Shown here in pieces: positions 42,801 to 50,887 of a stretch of DNA of 64,000 nucleotides. Both the position numbers and the translations under genes were made by a program. The DNA comes from Bacteroidaceae bacterium (GTDB lineage: Bacteria > Bacteroidota > Bacteroidia > Bacteroidales > Bacteroidaceae): positions 1 to 64,000 of the forward strand of contig JAFZWQ010000031.1 of assembly GCA_017617235.1 (NCBI GenBank), given 5' to 3'. The first letter of the stretch is position 1, and every line of letters starts with the position of its first letter. The notes under the pieces are model-generated. The model searched no databases. It was not told where the DNA came from and saw only the letters and a program-made list of their open reading frames with translations.

Positions 42801-42983
42801 GTCGACAATTCCGTGATTATTGATTGGCAGACGAATTCAAACCTTATCGGCCAGGTGAAGATTGCATTAGAGGATGAGCTCATTGACAACGTCAAGCGAA
42901 AGTATGAACTTGACTTCTCATTTGACGATATGGATGCGATTATTAACGCGTGTGTCGATGTTGCAAAAATATGGATCAAGTGA
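39837..42983 (+). CDS. hsdR: Type I restriction endonuclease and translocase subunit
   Basis: Translocates and cleaves unmethylated DNA. The 1048 residues have an N-terminal nuclease domain (TYRPDIVLFVNGIPLVVIECKRP, with D and E-x-K). Walker A is GSGKSLTMVM near 324, the DEAH box LIDEAHRSQYKEM near 420, FTGTPLMKKDK is motif III, and the second RecA lobe includes LLTGFDEPKVAVMYLDRHL and QAVARVNRTC. A helical HsdM-contact C-terminus follows. It appears intact, so restriction should be active. The last 13 bases overlap the protease gene. Confidence 0.96.
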   Translation: MDRISFKENDISQRPAVELLQKLGYQYISPDEALAMRGGKTSNVLLEEVLRRQLRELNSIRIGTHKEARFSEQNIENGVVAMKNVPMQGGYLSGNEAVYNMLTLGKAFEQSIDGDKKSYTMRYIDWEHPENNVYHVTEEFAVTRTGSSDTYRPDIVLFVNGIPLVVIECKRPDIKGAEEQAISQHLRNQLDDGIRGLYVYSAMLLVVGNNFGRYGTTGSAAQFWGSWHEMFINKEEEQMYHKKISTIVNDSCEEERIPTLQDEYIYNLCRPQRLLELTYHFTIYDAGIKKLARYQQYFTVKETVERIKQIETGKRNGGVVWHTQGSGKSLTMVMLAQKIATVVQNPRIILVTDRTDLDAQITKTFRKCGKDVKNATTGKMLVELLESNTDSVVTTIINKFATAIKKIKQPLTDPNIFVLIDEAHRSQYKEMAIQMNRVLPNACKIAFTGTPLMKKDKNTALTFGGIIKPVYTVRQAVEDHAVVPLLYEGRIVPQLVTEGPIDSFFDRVCEDLTEEQSVDLKKKFSRTDVLNQTEQRIYSIAMDISDHFANRWKNTGFKAMLVTPKKRVAILYKKFLDEIGKVSSEVLITAPDDREGEETAYGGTSEEVKMFWKEMIDEHGTPKKYQDNLIARYKGQAEPEIMIVVDKLLTGFDEPKVAVMYLDRHLCGHTLLQAVARVNRTCEDKEYGYIIDYYGVLAELDNALSIYSEYDEEDKEVFRETLTPVSDKIFELPQKNAELWDMFETIPNKRDLEAYAQYLRPADRRHEFYDRLTAFSSTLQLALSTKEFFEHTDEKNIQRYKDDLRMFAKLRTSVQLRYSDAVDYKKYESRIEKLINRHVESDEVKVITNLVNIFDTENFQKEVDNIVGIAAKADTIASRTAKYIKENMDSDPAFYKKFSQLIKETIEAYEQGRLSDNEYLERMIKAKGDVLNHTDNEIPIELKHSNTGKAYYGIALENYKRLFPDQDVKKIALKTAKAFDQIIQGMVVVDNSVIIDWQTNSNLIGQVKIALEDELIDNVKRKYELDFSFDDMDAIINACVDVAKIWIK

Positions 42984-43678
42984 TACACGACAGCATTCAA
43001 TATGGGACAACTACAATAGAATACGACTTCGATCTTGTCCCAAGAAAGACATTGGGTATCTATGTACATCCTAATGGGAATGTGTTGTTGAAAGCTCCTC
43101 TTGATTCCACATTAGAAGCTATCAGGGAGAAAGTTGAAAAGAAAGCGATGTGGATATTACGGCAAAAACGTTTTTTTGCGTCTTTTACCCCCTCCACTAT
43201 AGAACGTCGTTATGTAAGCGGGGAATCTCATCTATATTTGGGGAGACAATATATGCTGAGAATAAAGGAGAGCGAAATTAATGCCGTTCACTATCAAAGC
43301 AACGTCATTGAGATAGAATGCCGTCAAAAAAAGAATGCTGGTATTTTGCTACAAACATGGTACAGGAAACGTGCAAACATTAAGTTCTTAGAATATGCAC
43401 AGCCTATTATTGAACAATTTGCTGTTTATGGTGTATCACCCAAAAGCATTTCGATAAAGATAATGCAAAGGCGATGGGGATATTGTTCTTCGAATGGAGA
43501 AATTACATTAAATCCCAGACTTATCTGTGCCCCCAGATGTTGTATAGAATATGTAATTACCCATGAAATGTGTCATCTAATTTACCGTAATCATAACAAA
43601 AAATTCTACACCCTGCTTACAAAGGAAATGCCCCATTGGGAGAAATGGAAGGCTAAACTGGAAAGAATGTTAGCCTAA
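42971..43678 (+). CDS. YgjP/DUF45-type zinc metallopeptidase
   Basis: A 235-residue protein with the SprT/YgjP metal site HEMCHLIYRNHNKKFY (HExxH plus a downstream His) and the family motif MQRRWGYCSSNGEITLNPRLI. Genes of this family commonly follow hsdR in type I loci. They may process or regulate the restriction complex, which is inference. The ATG at 42971 overlaps hsdR, which suggests coupling. Confidence 0.9.
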   Translation: MDQVIHDSIQYGTTTIEYDFDLVPRKTLGIYVHPNGNVLLKAPLDSTLEAIREKVEKKAMWILRQKRFFASFTPSTIERRYVSGESHLYLGRQYMLRIKESEINAVHYQSNVIEIECRQKKNAGILLQTWYRKRANIKFLEYAQPIIEQFAVYGVSPKSISIKIMQRRWGYCSSNGEITLNPRLICAPRCCIEYVITHEMCHLIYRNHNKKFYTLLTKEMPHWEKWKAKLERMLA

Positions 43679-43730
43679 ATTACACGCATACTAGGACACT
43701 TATTCCCTATAATACATATTATTAAGACGG

Positions 43731-44360
43731 ATGAAAGAGCAACGCCTGTACACAATCGGTCATTCCGACCACTCTCAAGAGGAATTCATATCCATGCTTC
43801 GCCAATACGAAATTGATTGTATTGTCGATGTTCGAAGTGTACCTGCCAGCAAACACGTTCCTCAATATAACCAAGAAGAACTGAAATGGCTATTGAAACA
43901 AAATGGAATAGCATATCTGCATTTTGGTAATGAATTCGGAGCACGACGAACAGATTGTATAAATATAGACGGACAGGTTGATTTTGAACGAACCACAGAA
44001 ACACCTGCTTTCAAGAAGGGGATATTAAGAATAAATAAGGGGCTGGAAAGAGGCTTTCATATTGCATTAATGTGTTCTGAGGCCAATCCCTTGGAATGTC
44101 ACAGATATTCGCTTGTTGCACGTTTTTTTTATGAACATGGATATGACGTACAACATATTCTACATGACGGGACATCGGTATCGCATGCTATACTTGAAAG
44201 AAAGATGATTGAAGAGCTTCTGCATTCTAGAAAATATCATCTTGCAAAGACAGATCCCCTGTTTGGATCTTACACAGAGGAGGAACAACGAACAGATGCA
44301 TATCGGCTGAAGAATAAGGAAATCGGCTACCGTCCGCAGGAAGAATATGAAATCGACTAA
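43731..44360 (+). CDS. DUF488-family protein
   Basis: A 209-residue protein with the DUF488 start LYTIGHSDHSQEEF, IVDVRSVPASKHVPQYN, and the cysteine loop MCSEANPLECHRYSLVA. Biochemical role unknown. Members turn up in defence islands and pair with dual-OB proteins. The stop overlaps the next start by one base (TAATG). Confidence 0.88.
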   Translation: MKEQRLYTIGHSDHSQEEFISMLRQYEIDCIVDVRSVPASKHVPQYNQEELKWLLKQNGIAYLHFGNEFGARRTDCINIDGQVDFERTTETPAFKKGILRINKGLERGFHIALMCSEANPLECHRYSLVARFFYEHGYDVQHILHDGTSVSHAILERKMIEELLHSRKYHLAKTDPLFGSYTEEEQRTDAYRLKNKEIGYRPQEEYEID

Positions 44361-45316
44361 TGGATAAAACTTTTATTTGTCTTGCTAATTCATATAAACG
44401 CGGGGGACGTTGCATTGCCGGTGTTGAGGTCATGATTGATGAGAACCGACATTGGACAGTTGTTCGCAATCCCAATGGCACTCCCCACTGGATACGACCA
44501 ATTGACAACACCACAGAGTTTGGAGAAATTCCCGAATTCGAAGCTGTACCTATTCGTCTGCTATCTGTTATACGTCTTAGAGATGTTACTCCTTGTTTAT
44601 GTAAGGCTCATTCCGAGGATGTCAGTTTTTCACGAATGGAAATTATAGGGAGTATACTCCCCTGCAAAGCGGCCTTAGAGGAAATGGCAGATTTTCTTCA
44701 TCATGAAATCTTTTACAATAATGAAAGTGCCATATCACTTGACATTTATGCCCAAGGAAACTATTCTCTAATGCTCGTTCGTCCGGAAAGGATTGAATTA
44801 CGTCCCGATATGACCAAACTGAGAGCAAAATACCGAATGATTATATCATATCATGGGACAACTTATGATCTGCCTGTTACTGACCCTGATTATCTTCGAG
44901 AATTAGAGAACACCCCATCTACGCCTATTCCACCTCATGAGGCATATCTGTGTCTTTCACTCGGAATGGAGTTTGAAGGACAACATCACAAACTAATAGC
45001 TGGTGTTATCATTCCATCGGACAGGAATGTAAGTACACCCCATATCATCAAAGGAAATGATGCCACACTATGGGAAACATTTGAGATCCGTCCTTTCACA
45101 TTATGGGAACGCCTAACTATAAAATCAGCCACATATATCCCCTCTTATAGAGGCCCCTCCATCTACCTGCGTAAATGGAACGGAGATGAATTATTTCTAC
45201 CTTTTGAAAATGCGCCTAAGTTGGAAGCATGGACAAAAATCAGTTTACGAAAGACGCTCCTCGTGACCTACGAAGACGAAAGTGGGACCAAAGTTCAAAG
45301 AATTCGGCTGAAATAG
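44360..45316 (+). CDS. Dual-OB-domain-like protein
   Basis: A 318-residue beta-rich protein starting FICLANSYKRGGRCIAGVEV, which resembles proteins annotated as dual-OB-containing. A first OB-like unit covers about 1-100 and a second about 190-318 (EAYLCLSLGMEFEGQHHKLIAGVI). These are thought to bind nucleic acid or nucleotides. It is coupled to the DUF488 gene and is the last gene of the island, ending ten bases before the right direct repeat. Confidence 0.65.
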   Translation: MDKTFICLANSYKRGGRCIAGVEVMIDENRHWTVVRNPNGTPHWIRPIDNTTEFGEIPEFEAVPIRLLSVIRLRDVTPCLCKAHSEDVSFSRMEIIGSILPCKAALEEMADFLHHEIFYNNESAISLDIYAQGNYSLMLVRPERIELRPDMTKLRAKYRMIISYHGTTYDLPVTDPDYLRELENTPSTPIPPHEAYLCLSLGMEFEGQHHKLIAGVIIPSDRNVSTPHIIKGNDATLWETFEIRPFTLWERLTIKSATYIPSYRGPSIYLRKWNGDELFLPFENAPKLEAWTKISLRKTLLVTYEDESGTKVQRIRLK

Positions 45317-45326
45317 ATATATTGTA

Positions 45327-45377
45327 GAAATACTATATCAGGCGGACGTCCTCGATGTGCTGGATTTCGGGCTCTGT
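45327..45377. repeat. Right direct repeat of the defence island
   Basis: Identical to 32155-32205. This copy is the natural 3' end of yraN, so the intact target gene lies on this side. Confidence 0.9.
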
Positions 45378-45692
45378 GGTGTTATGGAGAACGACGGAGA
45401 TGATATCGAAACGCACATTGAGGTCGATGCGTTTATAACGGATATAATGGTTGATGGCGGCTATCAGGTTGCGTTGCTTGCTGTAGTTAATGGCCTCGTA
45501 GGGCTCGCCGAAGTCACGATTGCGGCGTGTCTTCACCTCCACGAAAACGATGGAGTCCGCAGTTCGGGCAATGATGTCAATGTCGCGATGACCCGATTTC
45601 CAGTCGCGTTCCAGTATCATATACCCCTTACGCTCCAGATAGTCTATTGCCAAATCTTCGCCCCAGCGCCCCAGTTCGTTGTGTGCTGCCAT
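45333..45692 (-). CDS. yraN: YraN/UPF0102 endonuclease-like protein
   Basis: A 119-residue PD-(D/E)xK-fold protein: GEDLAIDYLERKGYMIL, DIDIIARTADSIVFVEVKTRRN (D, E-x-K). Often linked with DNA processing or RNase HII genes; exact function unknown. The last 45 bases are the repeat duplicated at the far end of the defence island, so island insertion left this gene whole. A shared-module promoter lies upstream. Confidence 0.92.
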   Translation of the reverse strand: MAAHNELGRWGEDLAIDYLERKGYMILERDWKSGHRDIDIIARTADSIVFVEVKTRRNRDFGEPYEAINYSKQRNLIAAINHYIRYKRIDLNVRFDIISVVLHNTTEPEIQHIEDVRLI

Positions 45693-45719
45693 GTTACACT
45701 TAATTATCGATTACAGGGA

Positions 45720-45751
45720 CAAAAATACGAATAAGTGAGCGAAATACCAAA
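45720..45751 (-). promoter_or_regulatory. Promoter of yraN (shared promoter module)
   Basis: Minus strand: TTTG (45748-45751), 20 bases, TATTTTTG (45720-45727). The spacer TATTTCGCTCACTTATTCG is almost identical to those of bamD and lysS. Confidence 0.75.
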
Positions 45752-45753
45752 TT

Positions 45754-45785
45754 TTTCACTTTTCACTTTTCACATTTCACTTTAT
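45754..45785. repeat. CACTTTT heptamers
   Basis: CACTTTT-CACTTTT-CACATTT-CACTTTA, period 7, between divergent yraN and lysS. Confidence 0.65.
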
Positions 45786-45789
45786 TTCG

Positions 45790-45797
45790 TATCTTTG
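45790..45797 (+). promoter_or_regulatory. Upstream -7 box before lysS
   Basis: TATCTTTG at 45790-45797, without a clear -33 element. It may be a weak second promoter. Confidence 0.4.
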
Positions 45798-45843
45798 AGA
45801 GAAAAGTCTCTAAAATACTCCCGTTCGGAAAAACCCAAATAAA

Positions 45844-45875
45844 TTTGGTTTTTCGCTCACTTATTCGTATCTTTG
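45844..45875 (+). promoter_or_regulatory. Promoter of lysS (shared promoter module)
   Basis: TTTG (45844-45847), 20 bases, TATCTTTG (45868-45875). A CCAAAT-AA-ATTTGG palindrome overlaps the -33 box as at bamD. Confidence 0.8.
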
Positions 45876-45887
45876 CACGCGACACAT

Positions 45888-45926
45888 ATAAATTGTAAAT
45901 AGTAAATCGTAAAATTGTAAATTATC
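45888..45926. repeat. TAAATTG heptamers in the lysS leader
   Basis: GTAAATT / GTAAATA / GTAAATC units, mostly period 7, ending a few bases before the lysS ATG. Confidence 0.65.
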
Positions 45927-45929
45927 TCG

Positions 45930-47705
45930 ATGAATATATTGGAACTGAGCGAACAGGAGATAGTTCGCAGAAACAATCTTCAGCAACTGCGCGACCTGGG
46001 CATCGACCCCTACCCCGCTGCAGAATATCCCGTAACAGCTTGGAGCACGGACATCATTCAGGACTTCGTTGACCTGCCCATTATCGGCAAGGACGAAGAG
46101 GGCAATGATGTGCGCGAGACTGCCACACCAGAGAACAGCCCCGTTGTAAGCGTAGCTGGTCGTATCATGAGCAAGCGCATCATGGGTAAGGCTGCCTTTG
46201 CCGAATTACAGGACTCAAAGGGCCGCATCCAGGTGTACGTACAGCGTGACGCCATCTGTCCTGACGAGAACAAGGACCTCTACAATATCGTCTTCAAGAA
46301 GTGCCTGGACCTGGGTGACTTCATTGGTGTGAAGGGTTATGTCTTCCGCACCAAGACGGGTGAGATTAGCGTCCACGTAATGGAGATGACCGTGCTGAGC
46401 AAGAGCCTGAAGCCTCTGCCTATCGTAAAGACGGATGCCGAGGGTAACGTGTTCGACTCATTCGATGACCCTGAGCTCCGCTATCGTCAGCGTTACGTTG
46501 ACCTTATCGTGAACAACGGTGTAAAGGAAACCTTCCTGAAGCGTGCCACCATCATCCGCACCATGCGTAAGATTCTGGACGATGCAGGATATACCGAAGT
46601 GGATACTCCTATCCTGCAGAACATCCCCGGTGGTGCCAGTGCCCGTCCCTTCATGACTCACTTCAACGCCCTGAACCAAGACATGTACATGCGTATCGCC
46701 ACAGAGTTGTACCTGAAGCGTCTGATTGTAGGCGGCTTCGAGGGCGTGTACGAGATGGGCAAGAATTTCCGCAACGAAGGAATGGACAAGACCCACAACC
46801 CCGAATTTACCTGCATGGAGCTGTACATCAGCTACAAGGACCTGAACTGGGGAATGACCTTTACGGAGAATATGCTGGAGCAGATCTGTACAGCCGTCAA
46901 CGGTAAGCCCGAGGTGGAGATTGACGGTAAGGTTATCTCTTTTAAGGCTCCTTTCCGCCGTCTGCCTATCCTGGATGCCATCAAGGAGAAGACAGGCTAC
47001 GACCTTTATCCCATGAACGAGGATGAGATTCGTGAGGTGGCCAAGAAACTGAACATCGAGGTTGACGAGACCATGGGTAAGGGCAAGCTGATTGACGAGA
47101 TCTTCGGTGAAACCTGCGAGGGAACTTTCATCCAACCCACCTTCATAACCGACTATCCTGTTGAGATGTCTCCCCTGACCAAGATGCATCGCAGCAAGCC
47201 CGGTCTGACTGAGCGCTTCGAGTTGATGGTGAACGGTAAGGAGTTGGCCAACGCCTACTCTGAGTTGAACGACCCCATCGATCAGGAAGAGCGCTTCATC
47301 GAGCAAATGAAACTGGCAGACAAGGGTGATGACGAAGCTATGATTATCGACCAGGATTTCCTGCGTGCCCTGCAGTACGGTATGCCTCCCACCTTTGGTA
47401 TCGGTATCGGTATCGACCGTTTGGTGATGCTGCTCACAGGTAAGTTTGCCATTGGCGAGGTCATGCTGTTCCCCCAGATGAAGCCCGAGGTAAAGGCTCC
47501 ACGCGACAAGGATGAGCTGTTCCTGGAGAAAGGCATTCCTGCCGAGATTATCCCCATCCTGCGTAAGGCTGGATACAATCTGGTAAGTACACTAAAGGAT
47601 GAAAATCCCGCCAAGATTCAACAACAGATTATCGAAATCATAAAGAAATACAAGCTGGAAGTTGAGCGTCCATCGCAAGACGAGATAAAAGTCTGGACGG
47701 AGTGA
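45930..47705 (+). CDS. lysS: Lysyl-tRNA synthetase
   Basis: Class II synthetase charging tRNA-Lys. The 591 residues comprise an OB anticodon-binding domain (SVAGRIMSKRIMGKAAFAEL) and a catalytic core with FMTHFNALNQDMYMRIATELYLKRL (motif 2 region) and FGIGIGIDRLVMLLTG (motif 3). A C-terminal extension of about 85 residues ends in IIEIIKKYKLEVERPSQDE; E. coli LysS lacks this but it is common in Bacteroidota. Confidence 0.96.
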   Translation: MNILELSEQEIVRRNNLQQLRDLGIDPYPAAEYPVTAWSTDIIQDFVDLPIIGKDEEGNDVRETATPENSPVVSVAGRIMSKRIMGKAAFAELQDSKGRIQVYVQRDAICPDENKDLYNIVFKKCLDLGDFIGVKGYVFRTKTGEISVHVMEMTVLSKSLKPLPIVKTDAEGNVFDSFDDPELRYRQRYVDLIVNNGVKETFLKRATIIRTMRKILDDAGYTEVDTPILQNIPGGASARPFMTHFNALNQDMYMRIATELYLKRLIVGGFEGVYEMGKNFRNEGMDKTHNPEFTCMELYISYKDLNWGMTFTENMLEQICTAVNGKPEVEIDGKVISFKAPFRRLPILDAIKEKTGYDLYPMNEDEIREVAKKLNIEVDETMGKGKLIDEIFGETCEGTFIQPTFITDYPVEMSPLTKMHRSKPGLTERFELMVNGKELANAYSELNDPIDQEERFIEQMKLADKGDDEAMIIDQDFLRALQYGMPPTFGIGIGIDRLVMLLTGKFAIGEVMLFPQMKPEVKAPRDKDELFLEKGIPAEIIPILRKAGYNLVSTLKDENPAKIQQQIIEIIKKYKLEVERPSQDEIKVWTE

Positions 47706-47833
47706 CCCCACCCCCAATCCCCTCCCGAGGGAGGGCCATAGATACGAACACAAAGATATATGAATATAGGAATGGGCATAAGCGGCAATAGTAACCACTC
47801 CTCCCCCTCGGGGGAGGTTGGAAAGGGGGTCGG
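47706..47833. repeat. REP-like inverted pair between lysS and gpsA
   Basis: A GC-rich copy at 47706-47735 (CCCACCCCCAATCCCCTCCC then GAGGGAGGG) and a related inverted copy at 47800-47833. The second lies inside the gpsA reading frame and encodes residues around SSPSGEVGKGVG. Same family as the aguA-aguB pair. Confidence 0.75.
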
Positions 47834-48815
47834 TAAGATAGCCATTATGGGCGGAGGTTCGTGGGCAACGGCCATCGCCAAGATAATGTTAGAGAGTACC
47901 GACGAGATTTGGTGGTACATGCGTCGTGACGACCGTATCGAAGAGTTCCGTCGCCTGTCGCACAACCCCGCGTACCTCACCAGTGTGCACTTCGACGTCA
48001 ACCGCATCCACTTCTCCAGCGACATCAACGAGGTAGTGAATGTTTGTCAGACGCTTATCTTCGTCACTCCCTCACCTTACATGAAGAGCCACCTGAAGAA
48101 GTTGAAGGTGCGCCTACGCGACAAGTTCATCATCACAGCCATCAAAGGTATCGTACCCGACGAGAACCTCGTGGTCAGCGAATACTTCCATCAGGTGTAT
48201 AGTGTGCCCGACGAGAATCTGGCCGTGTTAGGCGGTCCCAGTCATGCCGAAGAAGTGGCGCTGCGCCGTCTGACCTACCTGACTGTGGGTTGTGCCGATT
48301 TGGAGAAGGCAGAAGAGTTTGCCGACCTCATAGCTAGCGATTACATCAAGACAAAGACCTCGGACGATGTGCTGGGCATCGAATATGCCAGCGTGCTGAA
48401 GAATGTATATGCCATTGCTGCCGGCATCTGTAACGGCCTTAAATATGGCGACAACTTCCAAGCCGTACTGATGACCAATGCCGCACAGGAGATGGAACGT
48501 TTCCTGCGTGCCGTGCATCCCATCGACCGCAACATCATCGACTCCGTATATATGGGCGACCTGCTCGTAACTGGTTACTCGAACTTCTCGCGCAATCGTG
48601 TCTTTGGTACGATGATAGGCAAGGGGTACTCTGTGAAGAGTGCACAGGTGGAAATGGAGATGATAGCCGAAGGTTACTTTGGCACCAAGTGTATGAAGGA
48701 CATCAACCGCCACATGCACGTAAACATGCCCATCCTGGATGCCATGTACAACATCCTTTACGAACGCATTGCTCCCAGCATCGAAATCAAACTGCTTACG
48801 GATTCTTTCCGCTAA
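47760..48815 (+). CDS. gpsA: Glycerol-3-phosphate dehydrogenase [NAD(P)+]
   Basis: Makes sn-glycerol 3-phosphate for phospholipid synthesis. The Rossmann motif KIAIMGGGSWATAIAKIML starts only at about residue 28. The preceding residues (MNIGMGISGNSNHSSPSGEV) are encoded partly by a REP-like repeat and have no counterpart in the family. Further motifs: AIKGIVPDENLVVSEYFHQ, VLGGPSHAEEVA, EYASVLKNVYAIAAGICNGL. Total 351 residues. Confidence 0.94.
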   Translation: MNIGMGISGNSNHSSPSGEVGKGVGKIAIMGGGSWATAIAKIMLESTDEIWWYMRRDDRIEEFRRLSHNPAYLTSVHFDVNRIHFSSDINEVVNVCQTLIFVTPSPYMKSHLKKLKVRLRDKFIITAIKGIVPDENLVVSEYFHQVYSVPDENLAVLGGPSHAEEVALRRLTYLTVGCADLEKAEEFADLIASDYIKTKTSDDVLGIEYASVLKNVYAIAAGICNGLKYGDNFQAVLMTNAAQEMERFLRAVHPIDRNIIDSVYMGDLLVTGYSNFSRNRVFGTMIGKGYSVKSAQVEMEMIAEGYFGTKCMKDINRHMHVNMPILDAMYNILYERIAPSIEIKLLTDSFR

Positions 48816-48855
48816 GCAGTTTTTATATGACAACAAACTATAAAACACATAAAAA

Positions 48856-50172
48856 ATGAAACTTGACATTACAAAGGTGACCCCGTTCGTGGGTCTCGAC
48901 ACTATTAATGGTTACAAAGTTCGTGCTACAGAGGCACAGAAGACACTGGAAAACGGCACCTGCCCCGGCAACGATTTCCTCGGTTGGCTGCATCTACCCA
49001 GCAGCATCACGCCTGAGTTCCTCGGCGAGGTGAAAGCTGTGGCCCAGACGCTGCGCGAGGAGTGCGACGCTGTGGTCGTAGCTGGTATCGGTGGGTCGTA
49101 CCTGGGTGCCAAGGCTGTTATCGAAGCCCTGAGCAACAGTTTCCAGTGGTTGGTTAACGACGGCAAGAATCCCGTTATCCTGTTCGCCGGCAACAACATC
49201 GGCGAGGATTATCTCTACGAACTGACACAATACCTGCAGGGCAAGAAATTCGGCGTCATCAACATCTCCAAGTCGGGTACCACGACGGAGACGGCTCTGG
49301 CTTTCCGTCTGCTGAAAAAACAGTGCGAGGAACAGCGCGGTAAGGAGGTTGCCAAGAAGGTTATCGTGGCTATTACCGATGCCAAGCGTGGTGCTGCACG
49401 TACCTGTGCCGATAAGGAAGGTTACAAATCGTTCATCATCCCCGACAATGTGGGTGGTCGTTTCTCTGTCCTCACTCCCGTAGGTCTGCTGCCCATCGCA
49501 GTAGCTGGCTTCGATGTTGACGCTTTGGTGAAGGGTGCTCAGGATATGGAGAAGACTCCCGCTCTGGCTGCCGAGTATGCAGCAACCCGCTATGCTCTGT
49601 ATGCCGAGGGTAAGAAGATTGAGATTCTGGCCAACTACCAGCCCAAGCTGCACTTCATTGCCGAATGGTGGAAGCAGTTGTACGGCGAGAGCGAGGGTAA
49701 GGATAACAAGGGTATCTATCCCGCTAGCGTTGACCTCACCACCGACTTGCACTCTATGGGTCAGTGGATTCAGGAAGGCGAACGCACCATCTTCGAAACC
49801 GTCATCAGCGTGGAGAATGCCGAGCACAAGCTGCTCTTCCCCAGCGACGAGGAGAATCTGGACGGTCTGAACTTCCTGGCTGGCAAGCGTGTTGACGAAG
49901 TGAACAAGATGGCAGAGTTAGGCACACAGCTGGCTCATGTCGATGGAGGTGTTCCCAACATCCGCATCAGCATCGATCGTGTGGATGCCTACAACCTTGG
50001 TCAACTCATCTACTTCTTCGAACTCGGTTGTGGTCTCTATTGCCAACTGCTGGGTGTGAATGCCTTCAACCAACCTGGCGTAGAGGCTTACAAGAAGAAT
50101 ATGTTTGCCCTTCTTGGCAAACCTGGTTACGAGAAGGAGACAGAAGCAATCAAGGCTCGTCTCGCTCGCTAA
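48856..50172 (+). CDS. pgi: Glucose-6-phosphate isomerase
   Basis: Interconverts glucose 6-phosphate and fructose 6-phosphate. The 438 residues belong to the short bacterial form. Signatures: [39 protein letters not shown] (phosphate loop), [15 protein letters not shown] and [16 protein letters not shown]. It ends TAATG with the next gene, so translation is coupled. Confidence 0.97.
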   Translation: MKLDITKVTPFVGLDTINGYKVRATEAQKTLENGTCPGNDFLGWLHLPSSITPEFLGEVKAVAQTLREECDAVVVAGIGGSYLGAKAVIEALSNSFQWLVNDGKNPVILFAGNNIGEDYLYELTQYLQGKKFGVINISKSGTTTETALAFRLLKKQCEEQRGKEVAKKVIVAITDAKRGAARTCADKEGYKSFIIPDNVGGRFSVLTPVGLLPIAVAGFDVDALVKGAQDMEKTPALAAEYAATRYALYAEGKKIEILANYQPKLHFIAEWWKQLYGESEGKDNKGIYPASVDLTTDLHSMGQWIQEGERTIFETVISVENAEHKLLFPSDEENLDGLNFLAGKRVDEVNKMAELGTQLAHVDGGVPNIRISIDRVDAYNLGQLIYFFELGCGLYCQLLGVNAFNQPGVEAYKKNMFALLGKPGYEKETEAIKARLAR

Positions 50173-50876
50173 TGCTGAATAAACTTGAATTAACAGGACG
50201 GCTACGTGCCGTCCTGTTCGATATGGACGGTGTGCTGTTCGACAGCATGCCGAACCATGCATATGCCTGGAGTCATGCTATGACGGACTTCGGCCTGAAG
50301 ATGGAACCGGAAGAAGTCTATATGAACGAGGGACGTACGGGCAAAGGCACCATCAACATCCTGTCGAACCGCTATTGGGGTCGCAACGCGACGGACGAGG
50401 AGGTGCAACAGATATACGATGCTAAAAGTGCCCTTTTCAATTCATTACCCGAAGCACGACCCATGCCTGGTGCTATGGAATTGCTGCAGAAGATTCGCAC
50501 GCAAGGACTGATGCGCGTCATCGTTACCGGTAGCGCCACCCATGCCCTACTCGACCGCGTGAATGCGGCCTTCCCCGACATTTTCTCGCCAGAACTGATG
50601 GTGACAGCCTTTGATGTGCGACAGGGCAAGCCCAATCCCGAGCCCTACCTGATGGGACTGAAAAAGGCAAACATAAATGCAGATGAAGCCATCGTTGTGG
50701 AGAATGCACCCTTAGGTGTTCAGGCCGCCCGTGCTGCCGGCATCTTCACCATCGCCGTCAATACCGGTCCATTGAAGGATGAAGTGCTGAAGCAGGCTGG
50801 TGCCAACCTCGTCCTCCCATCGATGCAACACCTCGCCGACCACTGGGAAGAAGTCTTTCTTCAGATTTCTCAATAA
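50172..50876 (+). CDS. HAD-superfamily sugar-phosphate phosphatase / mutase-like
   Basis: A 234-residue subfamily IA HAD protein: AVLFDMDGVLFDSMPNH (nucleophile Asp, motif I), VIVTGSATH (motif II), KPNPEPYLMGLKKA (motif III Lys) and VVENAPLGVQAARAAG (motif IV). The cap helices resemble beta-phosphoglucomutase and DOG phosphatases. Coupling to pgi suggests a sugar phosphate substrate, but specificity is unknown. Confidence 0.88.
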   Translation: MLNKLELTGRLRAVLFDMDGVLFDSMPNHAYAWSHAMTDFGLKMEPEEVYMNEGRTGKGTINILSNRYWGRNATDEEVQQIYDAKSALFNSLPEARPMPGAMELLQKIRTQGLMRVIVTGSATHALLDRVNAAFPDIFSPELMVTAFDVRQGKPNPEPYLMGLKKANINADEAIVVENAPLGVQAARAAGIFTIAVNTGPLKDEVLKQAGANLVLPSMQHLADHWEEVFLQISQ

Positions 50877-50887
50877 ATCCTTACAGA

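Noticed and set aside
32206-45326. Interpretation of the defence island as a prophage or conjugative element
   Set aside because: No integrase, capsid, portal, relaxase or transfer gene is present; all eleven genes are restriction or accessory types.
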